Shown: piece after piece, positions 50,760 through 59,304 of the stretch
Layout: every line of letters begins with the position of its first letter
Position numbering within the stretch: the stretch's first letter is position 1
Origin: Hyphomonadaceae bacterium UBA7672
Lineage (GTDB): Bacteria; Pseudomonadota; Alphaproteobacteria; Caulobacterales; Hyphomonadaceae
Length of the DNA stretch: 64,000 nt
Assembly (NCBI GenBank): GCA_002483135.1
Contig: DLHI01000005.1
Location: forward strand, 1 to 64,000
Reading direction: 5' to 3'
The notes under the pieces: generated by a model
Database searches by the model: none
Told to the model about the DNA's origin: nothing
The model's input: only the letters and a program-made list of their open reading frames with translations
Translations under genes and position numbers: made by a program

Positions 50760-52760
50760 ATGTTCTCTAAAATTCTTATCGCCAACCGCGGTGAAATCGC
50801 CTGCCGGGTGATCAAGACGGCGCGGCGCATGGGCATCAAGACCGTGGTTGTCTATTCGGACGCTGATGCAGGTTCGATGGCTGTCGAGATGGCTGACGAG
50901 GCCATTCATATCGGCGGCTCGCCCGCCGCCCAGAGCTATCTCGTCCAGGACAAGATCGTGGCCGCCGTGCGTCAGTCAGGCGCAGAGGCTGTCCACCCAG
51001 GCTTCGGCTTCCTGTCGGAGAACGCCGGTTTCGCCAAACGGCTGCAGGACGAAAAGATCGTCTTCATTGGCCCCAATCCGCACGCGATCGAAGCCATGGG
51101 CGACAAGATCACGTCGAAGAAGTTTGCGGCCGAAGCAGGCGTCAGCACCGTGCCCGGGCACATGGGGCTGATCGCGGACACGAAGGAAGCGGTGAAGATC
51201 GCGGACTCCATCGGTTATCCCGTCATGATCAAGGCGTCGGCAGGCGGCGGCGGCAAGGGCCTTCGCATTGCCTTTAACTCCGCCGAAGCGAGGGAAGGTT
51301 TTGAAGGCGCCCGCGCCGAAGCGATCTCATCGTTTGGAGATGATCGCATCTTCATCGAGAAGTTCGTCGATCAGCCGCGCCACATCGAGATCCAGGTGCT
51401 CGGCGACAAGCATGGAAACATTGTCTACCTGAACGAGCGCGAATGCTCGATCCAGCGTCGTAACCAGAAGGTCTTCGAAGAGGCGCCATCGCCCTTCCTG
51501 ACGCCCGAGACGCGCAAGGCGATGGGCGAGCAGGCCGTGGCTCTCGCCAAGGCGGTGCAGTATGACAGCGCCGGGACGGTCGAGTTTATCGTCGACGGCC
51601 AGCGCAATTTCTATTTCCTCGAAATGAACACGCGCCTGCAGGTCGAACATCCGGTAACCGAACTGATCACCGGTTACGACCTTGTCGAGCAGATGATCCG
51701 CGTCGCCTATGGCGAGAAGCTGGCGATCAAGCAGAAGGACGTGAAGATCAACGGCTGGGCGCTTGAATCGCGCATCTATGCCGAAGATCCCTATCGCGGC
51801 TTCCTGCCCAGCATCGGCCGCCTCAAGCGCATGCGCTTCCCGGTCGAAGGCAAGCTGGCCGAAGGCACGGTTCGCATCGATACAGGCGTGCGCGAGGGCG
51901 ACGAGATCTCGATGTTCTACGATCCGATGATCGCCAAGCTGATCACCCATGGCAAGGATCGCGACGCCGCCATCGCCACGCACGTGAAAGCGCTGGAACG
52001 CCTTGAGGTCAAAGGAATCCAGGACAACTCACCCTTCCTCGCGGCGGTGCTGGACCAGAAGCGCTTCCAGTCGGGCAAGATCACCACCGGCTACATCAAG
52101 GAAGAATTCCCGGACGGCTTTCACGGCGCCGACATTTCTCCCGAAGTCGAGCGCGTATTCATCGCTGCCGCCGCATACGCCAATGCACTCCTGAACCGGC
52201 GCGCGCAAATGACCAGCGGTCGCGCCGAACCGGCCAAGACGCCTCGCGCGGATTGGGTTGCTATCGTTGGTCGCAAACAAACACCCATTACCGTGAAGTT
52301 CCAGACTGGCGAGGCTGAAATCACCTTCACCGATGAAGGCGAGACTCATGCGCTAACAACTATGTGGCGCCCTGGCTTTGGCCTGATGGAGATCGTGTTC
52401 GACAACCAGACCTACGCTCTCTCACTGGCGCAGGCCGAAGAAGGCTTCATCATTCGCCGCCTTGGGGTGGAATCTCATGTGAAGATCTGCACGCCCTTCC
52501 AGGCCATCCTGCATTCGAACCTGCCGGAGAAGGAAAAGCCTGACACTTCGAAGCTGATCATGAGCCCGATGCCGGGCCTCGTGGTCTCGGTGGCGGTTGT
52601 GGCTGGCCAGGAAGTGAAGACGGGCGAAGCGGTCTGCATCGTCGAGGCGATGAAGATGCAGAACATCATTCGCGCTGAGGCCGACGGCGTCGTGAAGGCG
52701 GTTAACGCCGCGGCCGGGGCGAGCGTCGCCGCCGACGAAGTGCTGGTCGAATTCGCCTAG
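50760..52760 (+). CDS. pccA: Propionyl/acetyl-CoA carboxylase alpha subunit (biotin carboxylase and biotin carrier)
   Basis: PccA carboxylates its own biotin with ATP and bicarbonate, then delivers CO2 to PccB. The 666 residues begin MFSKILIANRGEIACRVIKT and have the ATP-grasp set FGFLSENAGF, KASAGGGGKG and VEFIVDGQRNFYFLEMNTRLQVEHPVTE, the BC-C domain, and a C-terminal biotinyl domain with Lys632 in CIVEAMKMQNI. A middle spacer (about 470-590) makes it the longer PCC-type subunit. The pccB partner lies 5 kb upstream on the same strand. Confidence 0.95.
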   Translation: MFSKILIANRGEIACRVIKTARRMGIKTVVVYSDADAGSMAVEMADEAIHIGGSPAAQSYLVQDKIVAAVRQSGAEAVHPGFGFLSENAGFAKRLQDEKIVFIGPNPHAIEAMGDKITSKKFAAEAGVSTVPGHMGLIADTKEAVKIADSIGYPVMIKASAGGGGKGLRIAFNSAEAREGFEGARAEAISSFGDDRIFIEKFVDQPRHIEIQVLGDKHGNIVYLNERECSIQRRNQKVFEEAPSPFLTPETRKAMGEQAVALAKAVQYDSAGTVEFIVDGQRNFYFLEMNTRLQVEHPVTELITGYDLVEQMIRVAYGEKLAIKQKDVKINGWALESRIYAEDPYRGFLPSIGRLKRMRFPVEGKLAEGTVRIDTGVREGDEISMFYDPMIAKLITHGKDRDAAIATHVKALERLEVKGIQDNSPFLAAVLDQKRFQSGKITTGYIKEEFPDGFHGADISPEVERVFIAAAAYANALLNRRAQMTSGRAEPAKTPRADWVAIVGRKQTPITVKFQTGEAEITFTDEGETHALTTMWRPGFGLMEIVFDNQTYALSLAQAEEGFIIRRLGVESHVKICTPFQAILHSNLPEKEKPDTSKLIMSPMPGLVVSVAVVAGQEVKTGEAVCIVEAMKMQNIIRAEADGVVKAVNAAAGASVAADEVLVEFA

Positions 52761-52994
52761 CGGCTGGTCATGATCGCCCGGCGTCAGCCTAAGGCTGCCC
52801 AAGCGGGTAAGCATTGACGCAGCTACGCTAACGTACTTCCGGTCGGGCTCCGATTGGGGGCAGCTGCTTCCTTGGCCTGAAGGGCAGATCCACCGAACAG
52901 GCGCATATCACCAGCGATTGCGTCACGCCGGGCTTTCCGCAGCACGGTTCGCTTGATACCAGACAGCAACAAAGTGGTTCGGGAGGTAACGCGG

Positions 52995-54095
52995 GTGAAA
53001 TCAGCTTCATTTCTGGTGACGGCAGGGGCCTTGCTCATCCTGTCTGGCTGCGCCGCTGTCCCAACTGTCGCTCCGCCCGTAATGCGTGACCCCAACGCCG
53101 CTCCGCTGGGCCCCATGCCGATGAATGCGGCGATGACGGAGGTGTTCGATGGCAAGGCCATGCGGGTTATTCTCTGCGGAACGTCGTCGCCCCTGCCTGA
53201 TCCGGATCGCGCCAAAGCCTGCGCGATCGTCGTCGTGGGCGACAAGGCATATGTGATCGACACGGGTCCCGAGAGCTGGGAACAGCTGCAGCGCATGCAG
53301 TTCCCCGGCATCCGGATCGCCGGAATATTCATTACCCATTATCACTCCGACCACATCGGCGACCTCGGCGAATTCCGTATGCAGACGATGGTGGCTGGCC
53401 GCTCGCAAATGCTGCCGGTCTACGGCGCGCGCGGCGTCAAGAACCTCGTCGCGGGATTTAACCTCGCCTATGAGGAGGACGCACGCCTGCGCTTCGCCCA
53501 TCACGGTTCATCCCTCATCAATCTTGCAGCCTCTCCGCTTGTTGCAAGAGAGTTCGGCAGCGCGTTCATCGGCAACCTCGATGCGGAAGAAGTCATTCTG
53601 CGCGATGGCGATCTCACCGTGACAGCGTTTGAAGTCGATCACGATCCTATCCGCCCGGCGGTCGGCTATCGCTTCGACTGGAAGGGCAGGTCGGTCGTCT
53701 TTTCGGGCGACACTGCCCCGTCGACGAATTTTACCGAGAACGCGACGGGCGCGGACGTGCTGGTGACGGAATCGCTTGCCGGCAATCTGATCTCCATGGG
53801 CCAACAGCAGATGAAGGCCGCTGGCAATGAACGCGGCGCCCAGATCATGGGGGACATCCCTGATTATCACATCAGCCCGCTTGAAGCGGCGCAGACGGCC
53901 AACGAGGCCGGGGTGAAACTACTAGTCTACACCCACCATATCCCGTCGGCGCAGGTGAACCTGCCTCCGTACTTCGCAGGCGTCGCCGCGGTCCGTCCTG
54001 TCGACAAATGGGTGATCGGCTGGGACGGCCTTCGCATCGACCTGCCGGCGGGCTCGGACGAGGTGAAGCAGGGCGAATTGCTGCCGAAGCCTTAG
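52995..54095 (+). CDS. Metallo-beta-lactamase-fold hydrolase, lipoprotein
   Basis: A 366-residue MBL-fold protein with the GTG start at 52995 behind GGGAGG, giving a lipoprotein signal ALLILSGC. The zinc motif is THYHSDHIGDL (His115, His117, Asp119, His120); further ligands are likely in FSGDTAPS and YTHHIPS. The family resembles arylsulfatase-type or RNase Z-like periplasmic MBL hydrolases; substrate unknown. An in-frame ATG at 52953 exists but would hide the signal peptide. Confidence 0.88.
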   Translation: MKSASFLVTAGALLILSGCAAVPTVAPPVMRDPNAAPLGPMPMNAAMTEVFDGKAMRVILCGTSSPLPDPDRAKACAIVVVGDKAYVIDTGPESWEQLQRMQFPGIRIAGIFITHYHSDHIGDLGEFRMQTMVAGRSQMLPVYGARGVKNLVAGFNLAYEEDARLRFAHHGSSLINLAASPLVAREFGSAFIGNLDAEEVILRDGDLTVTAFEVDHDPIRPAVGYRFDWKGRSVVFSGDTAPSTNFTENATGADVLVTESLAGNLISMGQQQMKAAGNERGAQIMGDIPDYHISPLEAAQTANEAGVKLLVYTHHIPSAQVNLPPYFAGVAAVRPVDKWVIGWDGLRIDLPAGSDEVKQGELLPKP

Positions 54096-54134
54096 GCGGC
54101 TGGACAAGCGCAGGTTGGGGCTCCTAATTCCGGC

Positions 54135-54587
54135 ATGGCCATCTATGTCGATGCGGACGCCTGTCCCGTGAAGGAAGAGGTCTACAAGGTCGCCCGCCGT
54201 GTCGGATGGGATGTCTTTGTCGTCGCCAATTCCTTCATCCGCACGCCCGCCGAACCGCGTATTTGCTTTGTGCTCGTGGATGCCGGCGCAGACGCCGCCG
54301 ACGACTGGATCGCGGAGCGGGCCGTACCCGGAGACGTAGTCGTCACGAACGACATACCACTTGCCGCTCGCGCGCTGGAGAAGGGGGCCGAGGCGATTTC
54401 GCCGACGGCCAAGGTGTTCACTGCCGATATGATCGGCTCAGCATTGGCGACCCGCGGCCTAATGGAGCATCTGCGGTCATTCGGCGAGATAACGGCGGGT
54501 CCGAAGCCCTTCTTGCCGAAAGACCGATCTGCCTTCCTCTCCGCTCTGGATGCCGCAATCACGCGGGCCAGGCGCAGGGCAGGCTAG
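54135..54587 (+). CDS. YaiI/YqxD family protein (DUF188)
   Basis: A 150-residue DUF188 protein of unknown biochemical function, PIN-like in fold. It has AIYVDADACPVKEEVYKVARRVGWDVFVVANS near the start, then GAEAISPTAKVFTADMIGSALATRGLMEHLRSFGEI. The first Asp pair (DADACP) and later Asp residues fit a metal-dependent nuclease-like centre, which remains inferred. Start at 54135 is typical of the family. Confidence 0.9.
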   Translation: MAIYVDADACPVKEEVYKVARRVGWDVFVVANSFIRTPAEPRICFVLVDAGADAADDWIAERAVPGDVVVTNDIPLAARALEKGAEAISPTAKVFTADMIGSALATRGLMEHLRSFGEITAGPKPFLPKDRSAFLSALDAAITRARRRAG

Positions 54588-54988
54588 AGCCGGAAACCCA
54601 CCCAGCGTCGCGCGCTCGGGGCTGGGGCGTGCGCCGTTGCCCTTGGGGGATCTGTCCACGGACGATTCCACTGTTACACGACTGTTGCGTTTCGGATTCG
54701 ATTCCCCCCTCGGACGCGAGGTCTCGCGAATCGAAATGGGCCGCGGGGGAGCGCTGGAGGTGCTTGAGGGCCCGGAAAACCCAATCCCTAGATTGCAAAC
54801 AGGAAACGTTGTTGCCAAACGGCCCCTACCGGGCCGAAAATGCAGGCGAAGAGGGGCTCTGAGTTCCCGTTCGTATCGCCAATCCAAAAAAAAACGTGTA
54901 ACCGGGGATCAGAATGCGGGGCGACCGCGTTGTTACTTCGGCGCCGGCCCACGGCCGCCGGGGAATACCTTTGATAAGGGGAACGGTA
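54588..54988. other. 401-base intergenic region upstream of ompA
   Basis: No gene is supported here. It contains an inverted repeat CGGCCC-CTACC-GGGCCG at 54820-54836, imperfect TTCGATTC/GAATCGAA arms near 54700-54740 and a run of nine A at 54886-54894. The long spacing, plus the abundance of OmpA proteins in such organisms, suggests a regulated leader, but no riboswitch or clear promoter is seen. Confidence 0.5.
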
Positions 54989-56164
54989 ATGAAAAGAGCA
55001 CTATTGTGCGCCACCGCGGCCGCCACCATGGCGTCGGCAGGCGCGACTGCATATGCACAGGATGGTTGGTACGGCACCGCGAAGGCCGGTCTCGTCGTCG
55101 ACGGCATCCAGGACGTTGATGCGTCGTCGGGCGGCAACGGCGTGGTCGATGTCCGCGCTGCTCCGGAAGTTGATCCGGTTTTCGGCCTCGGCCTCGGCTA
55201 CGGCCTAGACAACGGCATCCGCCTCGAAGGCGTTGCCAGCTACCGCAACATCAAACTCGAAGTTCCGGACTCCTTTATCGGCCTCCAGCCGGTCGGAACG
55301 GTCGGCCCGAACGGCGCCGGCTCCACGCGCGTCACGAACCTGATGTTCAACGTCATTCAGGACTTCAACCGTGAAGGCTCGATCCAGCCCTACCTCGGAA
55401 TCGGCTTCGGCGCTGCTCGCGTCGACAGCCGCGTCGCCACGCTCTATGCGACTGGCACGGGCCTCCAGGCTAACGGCTTCGACGACAGCGACACGACGTG
55501 GGCATACAACGTCCTCGCCGGCTTCGGCATCAAGATGGGCGAGCAACTGACACTCGACCTCGGCTACACCTATCTCGACGCGCCTGAACTCGCCTATGGC
55601 GGTCTCGCCGGCGCGACCTATGAGAGCTCCTACAACGATCACACGATCACGGCTGGTCTGCGTTGGCAGTTTGCGGCGCCTCCGCCGCCGGCTCCGCCGC
55701 CGCCTCCGCCGCCTCCGCCGCCTCCTCCGCCTCCGCCCCCGCCGCCTCCTCCGCCGCCGCCGGTTCAACCGCCGCCGCCGACCCAGGAGCAGCAGCAGGC
55801 TCAGACGTGCTCGGCACAGCCGGCTCCGTTCGTGGTTTACTTCGAGTGGGATCGTTCGGATCTCACCTCGGTCAACGTGGACACGATCAACGCTGCCGTG
55901 GCGCGCGCGCGCACCGGCGGGTGCAAGGTCACGGTCACGACCATCGAGGGTCACACCGACTCGTCGGGTGGCGCTGCCTACAACGAGCGCCTGTCGACGC
56001 GCCGCGCCGACAGCGTGAAAGCCGCGATGGTCGCCGCTGGCGTACCTGAATCGGCGATCACGACCGCTGCGAAAGGCGAATCCGAACCGGCTGAGCCGCG
56101 TCCGGACGGTACCCGCGAGCCGCTCAACCGCCGCGCGGAAGTGCAGATCACGATCGGCCGCTAA
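54989..56164 (+). CDS. ompA: OmpA-family outer membrane protein with long polyproline linker
   Basis: A 391-residue porin-like OmpA protein. Signal peptide MKRALLCATAAATMASAGATAYA; then an eight-stranded beta-barrel (about 25-228) with GWYGTAKAGLVVDGIQD and TAGLRWQF as first and last strands; a linker of mostly prolines (about 230-265); then a peptidoglycan-binding domain with FEWDRSDLTSVNVDTINAAV and IEGHTDSSGGAAYNERLSTRRADSVKAAMV, where Asp and Arg bind diaminopimelate. The linker is unusually long and pure. AAGGGGAAC precedes the ATG; a strong terminator follows. Confidence 0.95.
   Translation: MKRALLCATAAATMASAGATAYAQDGWYGTAKAGLVVDGIQDVDASSGGNGVVDVRAAPEVDPVFGLGLGYGLDNGIRLEGVASYRNIKLEVPDSFIGLQPVGTVGPNGAGSTRVTNLMFNVIQDFNREGSIQPYLGIGFGAARVDSRVATLYATGTGLQANGFDDSDTTWAYNVLAGFGIKMGEQLTLDLGYTYLDAPELAYGGLAGATYESSYNDHTITAGLRWQFAAPPPPAPPPPPPPPPPPPPPPPPPPPPPPVQPPPPTQEQQQAQTCSAQPAPFVVYFEWDRSDLTSVNVDTINAAVARARTGGCKVTVTTIEGHTDSSGGAAYNERLSTRRADSVKAAMVAAGVPESAITTAAKGESEPAEPRPDGTREPLNRRAEVQITIGR
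55680..55785 (+). repeat. CCG/CCT codon-repeat tract encoding the OmpA polyproline linker
   Basis: About 100 bases of near-uninterrupted CCG, CCT and CCC codons, giving a polyproline stretch in OmpA. Such tracts change length by slippage and stall ribosomes without EF-P. Coordinates approximate. Confidence 0.8.
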
Positions 56165-56193
56165 TACTGGTCAATCGACGCGAACAAAGGGGC

Positions 56194-56225
56194 AGCCCGG
56201 TCGAAAGACCGGGCTGTTTCCTTTT
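56194..56225 (+). terminator. Rho-independent terminator of ompA
   Basis: Perfect stem AGCCCGGTC/GACCGGGCT around a GAAA tetraloop (56194-56215), followed by GTTTCCTTTT. It starts 30 bases after the ompA stop. Confidence 0.95.
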
Positions 56226-56275
56226 GTCACCTCGGGTTGGGACAGAGATCGGTGCGGCCGGGCAAGACGTCCGCG

Positions 56276-57181
56276 TTAGTTGGCGATGGCCGGCTGGGCG
56301 CCCGCCCCAAGCTGTGGTGACGTGGCAGCGCTTTGCGCGCCTGTCTGACCTTCAAGCGACAGGCCTGCTGCTTCGACCAAGCGGTTTATGGCGCCAAAGA
56401 GCTCGATGGCGCTGGGGCGGTCTTCGGCGCCGGCGATACCGCTGGCCAGCGCCCGGGTAAAACGGCGCAAGCGATCAAACCCGATCTCGGCGACAAGATC
56501 CCGCAACTCGCCTGATGTCGGCAGCGGCAGGGCGGCCGGCGCCTGCGCGGCTTCGGGATCGGAACCGATTTCGCAAAGTACGGCGCCCGCAACTCCGGTC
56601 TTCATCCGCGTGAGGGCGAGCACGTGCCAACCGACCGTGATTTCCGCTGCAACGGCGATACCTTTGCCGCCTTCGTATTCGCGCGGCGCGCCAAGATAGC
56701 GCAGAGGCCAGCCGTAGGCGGCGATGCGTTCTGCCAGCCTGCTTTCAGCCAGCATGGTGAGATGGGTGAGTCCGCGCGACAGGCAGAATTCCAGAATCCC
56801 GATCATCAGTTCGCGCTGGTGATTGGATGGCCAGCGCGGATTATTGGCGCGACGATGCTGGGGCGCTGCGATCCATCGCGAAATGTCCCACACGCTGTCC
56901 AGTTCCGGCAGCGTCTCGTCAGACCAGGCGGCGAACTTCTTTAGGAGCGTCGGGCCCGTGGTAGGATTGAGTCTGACCGAAGCTGCTACGGCGCCGAAGG
57001 GGTCGAGGCTCATGAGATAGACGGCGTTCTCGTCGTCGAACTCGTCCGTCTCCTTGCCCTCTCGCGATGTCAGCCCTGACCAGCCATGGCCTTCGACGTA
57101 GAAGGTGTGTCGCATGCGAAACATCTGGTCCAACTGACGGGCATAGAGATGCTGGTTCGCCAACGTGACGGCGTGGATCAT
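56276..57181 (-). CDS. LuxI-type acyl-homoserine-lactone synthase with C-terminal extension
   Basis: The 301 residues (ATG 57181) hold a LuxI fold over about 1-200, the enzyme that makes acyl-homoserine lactone signals from SAM and acyl-ACP. Conserved positions: Arg24 and Trp34 in RMRHTFYVEGHGW (Tyr where Phe28 is usual), ETDEFDDENAVYL with paired Asp, VRL with Arg70, and WDISRW. In the last, the normally invariant catalytic-site Glu is Asp99, with Arg102 kept. A C-terminal extension of about 100 residues, helical, is absent in ordinary LuxI (about 200 residues). No LuxR gene lies in the window. The acyl chain and even activity are open. A longer ATG at 57238 is possible. Confidence 0.87.
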   Translation of the reverse strand: MIHAVTLANQHLYARQLDQMFRMRHTFYVEGHGWSGLTSREGKETDEFDDENAVYLMSLDPFGAVAASVRLNPTTGPTLLKKFAAWSDETLPELDSVWDISRWIAAPQHRRANNPRWPSNHQRELMIGILEFCLSRGLTHLTMLAESRLAERIAAYGWPLRYLGAPREYEGGKGIAVAAEITVGWHVLALTRMKTGVAGAVLCEIGSDPEAAQAPAALPLPTSGELRDLVAEIGFDRLRRFTRALASGIAGAEDRPSAIELFGAINRLVEAAGLSLEGQTGAQSAATSPQLGAGAQPAIAN

Positions 57182-57321
57182 GACGGCTTTCCCACCCTGG
57201 CGGCGTGGCCCGTTTCGCCGCCCCGCCTTCCCGATCATTAGACGCTGTCAGTATGTTACCGCTCTTGCGCAAATGCAACTGCAAGTTGCAATTGCGTTCT
57301 GTCGTTGCGGATTTCGCTGAG

Positions 57322-57762
57322 TCATCGCCGGTATTTGATGAAGGGGGTGGAGCGCGCCACCTGGTCGTAGAGCCGACGGGCGGTGGCGTTGAATTCCTGT
57401 GTGAGCCAGTAGACCTGGTCGGCGCCGCGCGCATCGGCGGCGTCGTAGACCGCTTCGATAAGGGCGCGTCCGACGCCGCGTCCGCGTGCCTCGTGTGATG
57501 TGAACAGGTCCTCAAGATAACAGCGCGGCCCCACCGCCCATGTCACCGGATGGAAGAGATAGTGGACGATGCCAAGAAGCTTGCCGTCGCTATCAATGGC
57601 GCAGAGCCCATGGATTGGCGCTTCGGGATCGAGGATTCGCGCCCAGGTGAGGTCGGTGATGTCCTGTGAAAGCGTCGTCTCGTAGAATTCGAGATAGCCG
57701 CGCCACAATGCCAGCCACTGCTCACGGTCAGCCGCAGCGAGAGCGCGAACGGATATGCTCAT
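57322..57762 (-). CDS. GNAT-family N-acetyltransferase
   Basis: A 146-residue GNAT acetyltransferase. SISVRALAAADREQWLALWRGYLEFYETTL begins the fold; the acetyl-CoA loop is EARGRGVGRALIEAVYDAAD, followed by GADQVYWLTQEFNATARRLYDQVA. Substrate not evident. The start at 57762 follows GGAAGAAC; an in-frame ATG at 57798 is possible. It precedes the luxI-like gene with 140 bases between. Confidence 0.9.
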   Translation of the reverse strand: MSISVRALAAADREQWLALWRGYLEFYETTLSQDITDLTWARILDPEAPIHGLCAIDSDGKLLGIVHYLFHPVTWAVGPRCYLEDLFTSHEARGRGVGRALIEAVYDAADARGADQVYWLTQEFNATARRLYDQVARSTPFIKYRR

Positions 57763-57790
57763 GCGGAGTTCTTCCAGTCTGGTTTGACGA

Positions 57791-58597
57791 TCATGCATGT
57801 ACCGCGATTGCGCCCTCGATTTGCCAGTTGGTCGGCCTTGGATGAAGCAGGGTCCGGTTGGCGGCGGCGCGGGCGCCAAACGCGGCGACAACAGCATCCA
57901 GCGCGTCGGCTGACGCAAGCATCTGTCGGCGCTCCGCGGGCTCGATGATCAGGCGTCGCGTTTCCTCGATGTGACCCACGATCTGCGCGCGCGTCCTGCG
58001 GTCTTCGGGCGAGGCATAGTTCGTCCATGGAAGTCCCCAGGCGCGCAGCTGCGCTGCCGGGAACACCTCCACCAACATTCCCTGGGCATCCTTCCAGGGC
58101 CACACGGGCCGGCCTGCGCGCGCGAGCAGGGCGAAGCAGGCCGCGGCAAAGGGAGCTCCGGGGCGTGCGCCGTTCCACAGGGTCGAGCGCGTCGCGCCGT
58201 GCATGCGTTCGGTTTCTCGCGCTGGCTTCGGCGAGACCAGGGCGGCGCGGCGACGGGCGTATTCCACAAGCGTGGCTCCGCGCGGGAAAGGCCGGTCATC
58301 TGCGGGCGGCATCGCGGCCATGTCGGCCAGCAAGGCGGCATGTCCGCCTGGAGGCATGTGACGCTCGGGCAGAGCGAAGGGTGCGTCGATGCCGGCGGCA
58401 CGATAGCGGCCTTCGGCCAGCAGGGCGACCAGCCGATCAAAGGGGTCGCCCGGGCCCGGAAGGCGCTGAACCGGAAGGAGTTCAACCAGGCGTGGCCCAT
58501 CGATGGAGGCGATCCAGACGGTCGGGTGCGCGCAAGCCGGCCGCCAGGGGGCGGCTGCGCCCGAAAAATCGATTCCAAGGTATCGCGCCTCACTCAT
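57791..58597 (-). CDS. DUF429 family protein
   Basis: A 268-residue protein of the DUF429 group, predicted to have an RNase H-like fold. Motifs: RYLGIDFSGAA near the N-terminus with its Asp, GIDAPFALPER with a second Asp and ALDAVVAAFGARA near the end with a third, an arrangement suggesting a metal-dependent nuclease or ATPase. Biochemical role unknown. Start at 58597 is the family N-terminus, and codons upstream in frame are not conserved. It is divergent from a TetR gene. Confidence 0.85.
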   Translation of the reverse strand: MSEARYLGIDFSGAAAPWRPACAHPTVWIASIDGPRLVELLPVQRLPGPGDPFDRLVALLAEGRYRAAGIDAPFALPERHMPPGGHAALLADMAAMPPADDRPFPRGATLVEYARRRAALVSPKPARETERMHGATRSTLWNGARPGAPFAAACFALLARAGRPVWPWKDAQGMLVEVFPAAQLRAWGLPWTNYASPEDRRTRAQIVGHIEETRRLIIEPAERRQMLASADALDAVVAAFGARAAANRTLLHPRPTNWQIEGAIAVHA

Positions 58598-58705
58598 GGC
58601 GAGAGGGTGAACGCGAAAGGGTCTGCCGCCAATGCCGCAGGGATGTGAGGCCGCAGGTCGCCATGAAAACTTGACAGGCCCGGGCATTGCAGGCGCTTTG
58701 CAGGG

Positions 58706-59284
58706 ATGAACACGGTTACAGCCCCCGGCGCCGCCACGCGCGCGAAACTGATGCAGGCCGCAGCCCGCATCGTGTCGCGCGATGGCATGGCTGCGGCCAC
58801 CACGGCGGCAATCGCGGCCGAGGCGGGCGTGGCCGAGGGCACGCTCTATCGCCATTTCGAGAGCAAGGATGACCTGCTGATCGCGGCGTATCGCCAGATG
58901 AAGCAGGAAGTCTTCCTTGATGCGGGGGCCCAGCTTGATACGTCGATGGCGCCGCCGGAACGGCTGAAGCGGGCCTGGAAAGCCATTTACCTTGCCTATC
59001 GCGCCAACAAGGACGCTTTCGCCTTTGGCCAGCGCTTTGCCGAGAGCGCGCTGGCGGAGCGTGAAGGCGGCGAGGCCGGCCGCGCAGTCGGACGCATGGT
59101 GAACGACCTGCGTAAGGCGGGCATCGCCTCCGGCGATTTCAAGAACCTGCCGCCGGATCTTCTCGGCGGTCTGTTCATGGCGCCGGTGGCCTATCTGCTT
59201 AAGGCCGAGATCAAGGGCCGTAAGTGGACAGACGCCGAACTCGATGCTGCGGCGGACAGCGTGCTGGCGGGTTGGATCAAGTAG
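58706..59284 (+). CDS. TetR-family transcriptional regulator
   Basis: A 192-residue TetR regulator. The DNA-binding domain is AKLMQAAARIVSRDGMAAATTAAIAAEAGVAEGTLYRHFESKDDLLIAAY (about 12-62), the rest helical ligand-binding. It is convergent with the quinone oxidoreductase, whose end lies 20 bases after the stop; that enzyme is a possible target by proximity. Confidence 0.93.
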   Translation: MNTVTAPGAATRAKLMQAAARIVSRDGMAAATTAAIAAEAGVAEGTLYRHFESKDDLLIAAYRQMKQEVFLDAGAQLDTSMAPPERLKRAWKAIYLAYRANKDAFAFGQRFAESALAEREGGEAGRAVGRMVNDLRKAGIASGDFKNLPPDLLGGLFMAPVAYLLKAEIKGRKWTDAELDAAADSVLAGWIK

Positions 59285-59304
59285 ACTTCTGAGTAGTCTC
59301 GGGA

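Noticed and set aside
54690..54745. Possible tRNA-like T arm in the ompA leader (GATTCGATTC)
   Set aside because: No acceptor or anticodon stems can be formed around it.
54897..54925. TGTAACC (54897-54903) followed by CGAC as a SigF promoter for ompA
   Set aside because: Spacing is 18 rather than about 16 and the -10 does not match; similarity to the Caulobacter sites is too weak.
56276..59284. TetR gene as the LuxR partner of the LuxI-type synthase
   Set aside because: TetR lacks an autoinducer-binding and LuxR-type HTH domain; the gene is 1.5 kb away.
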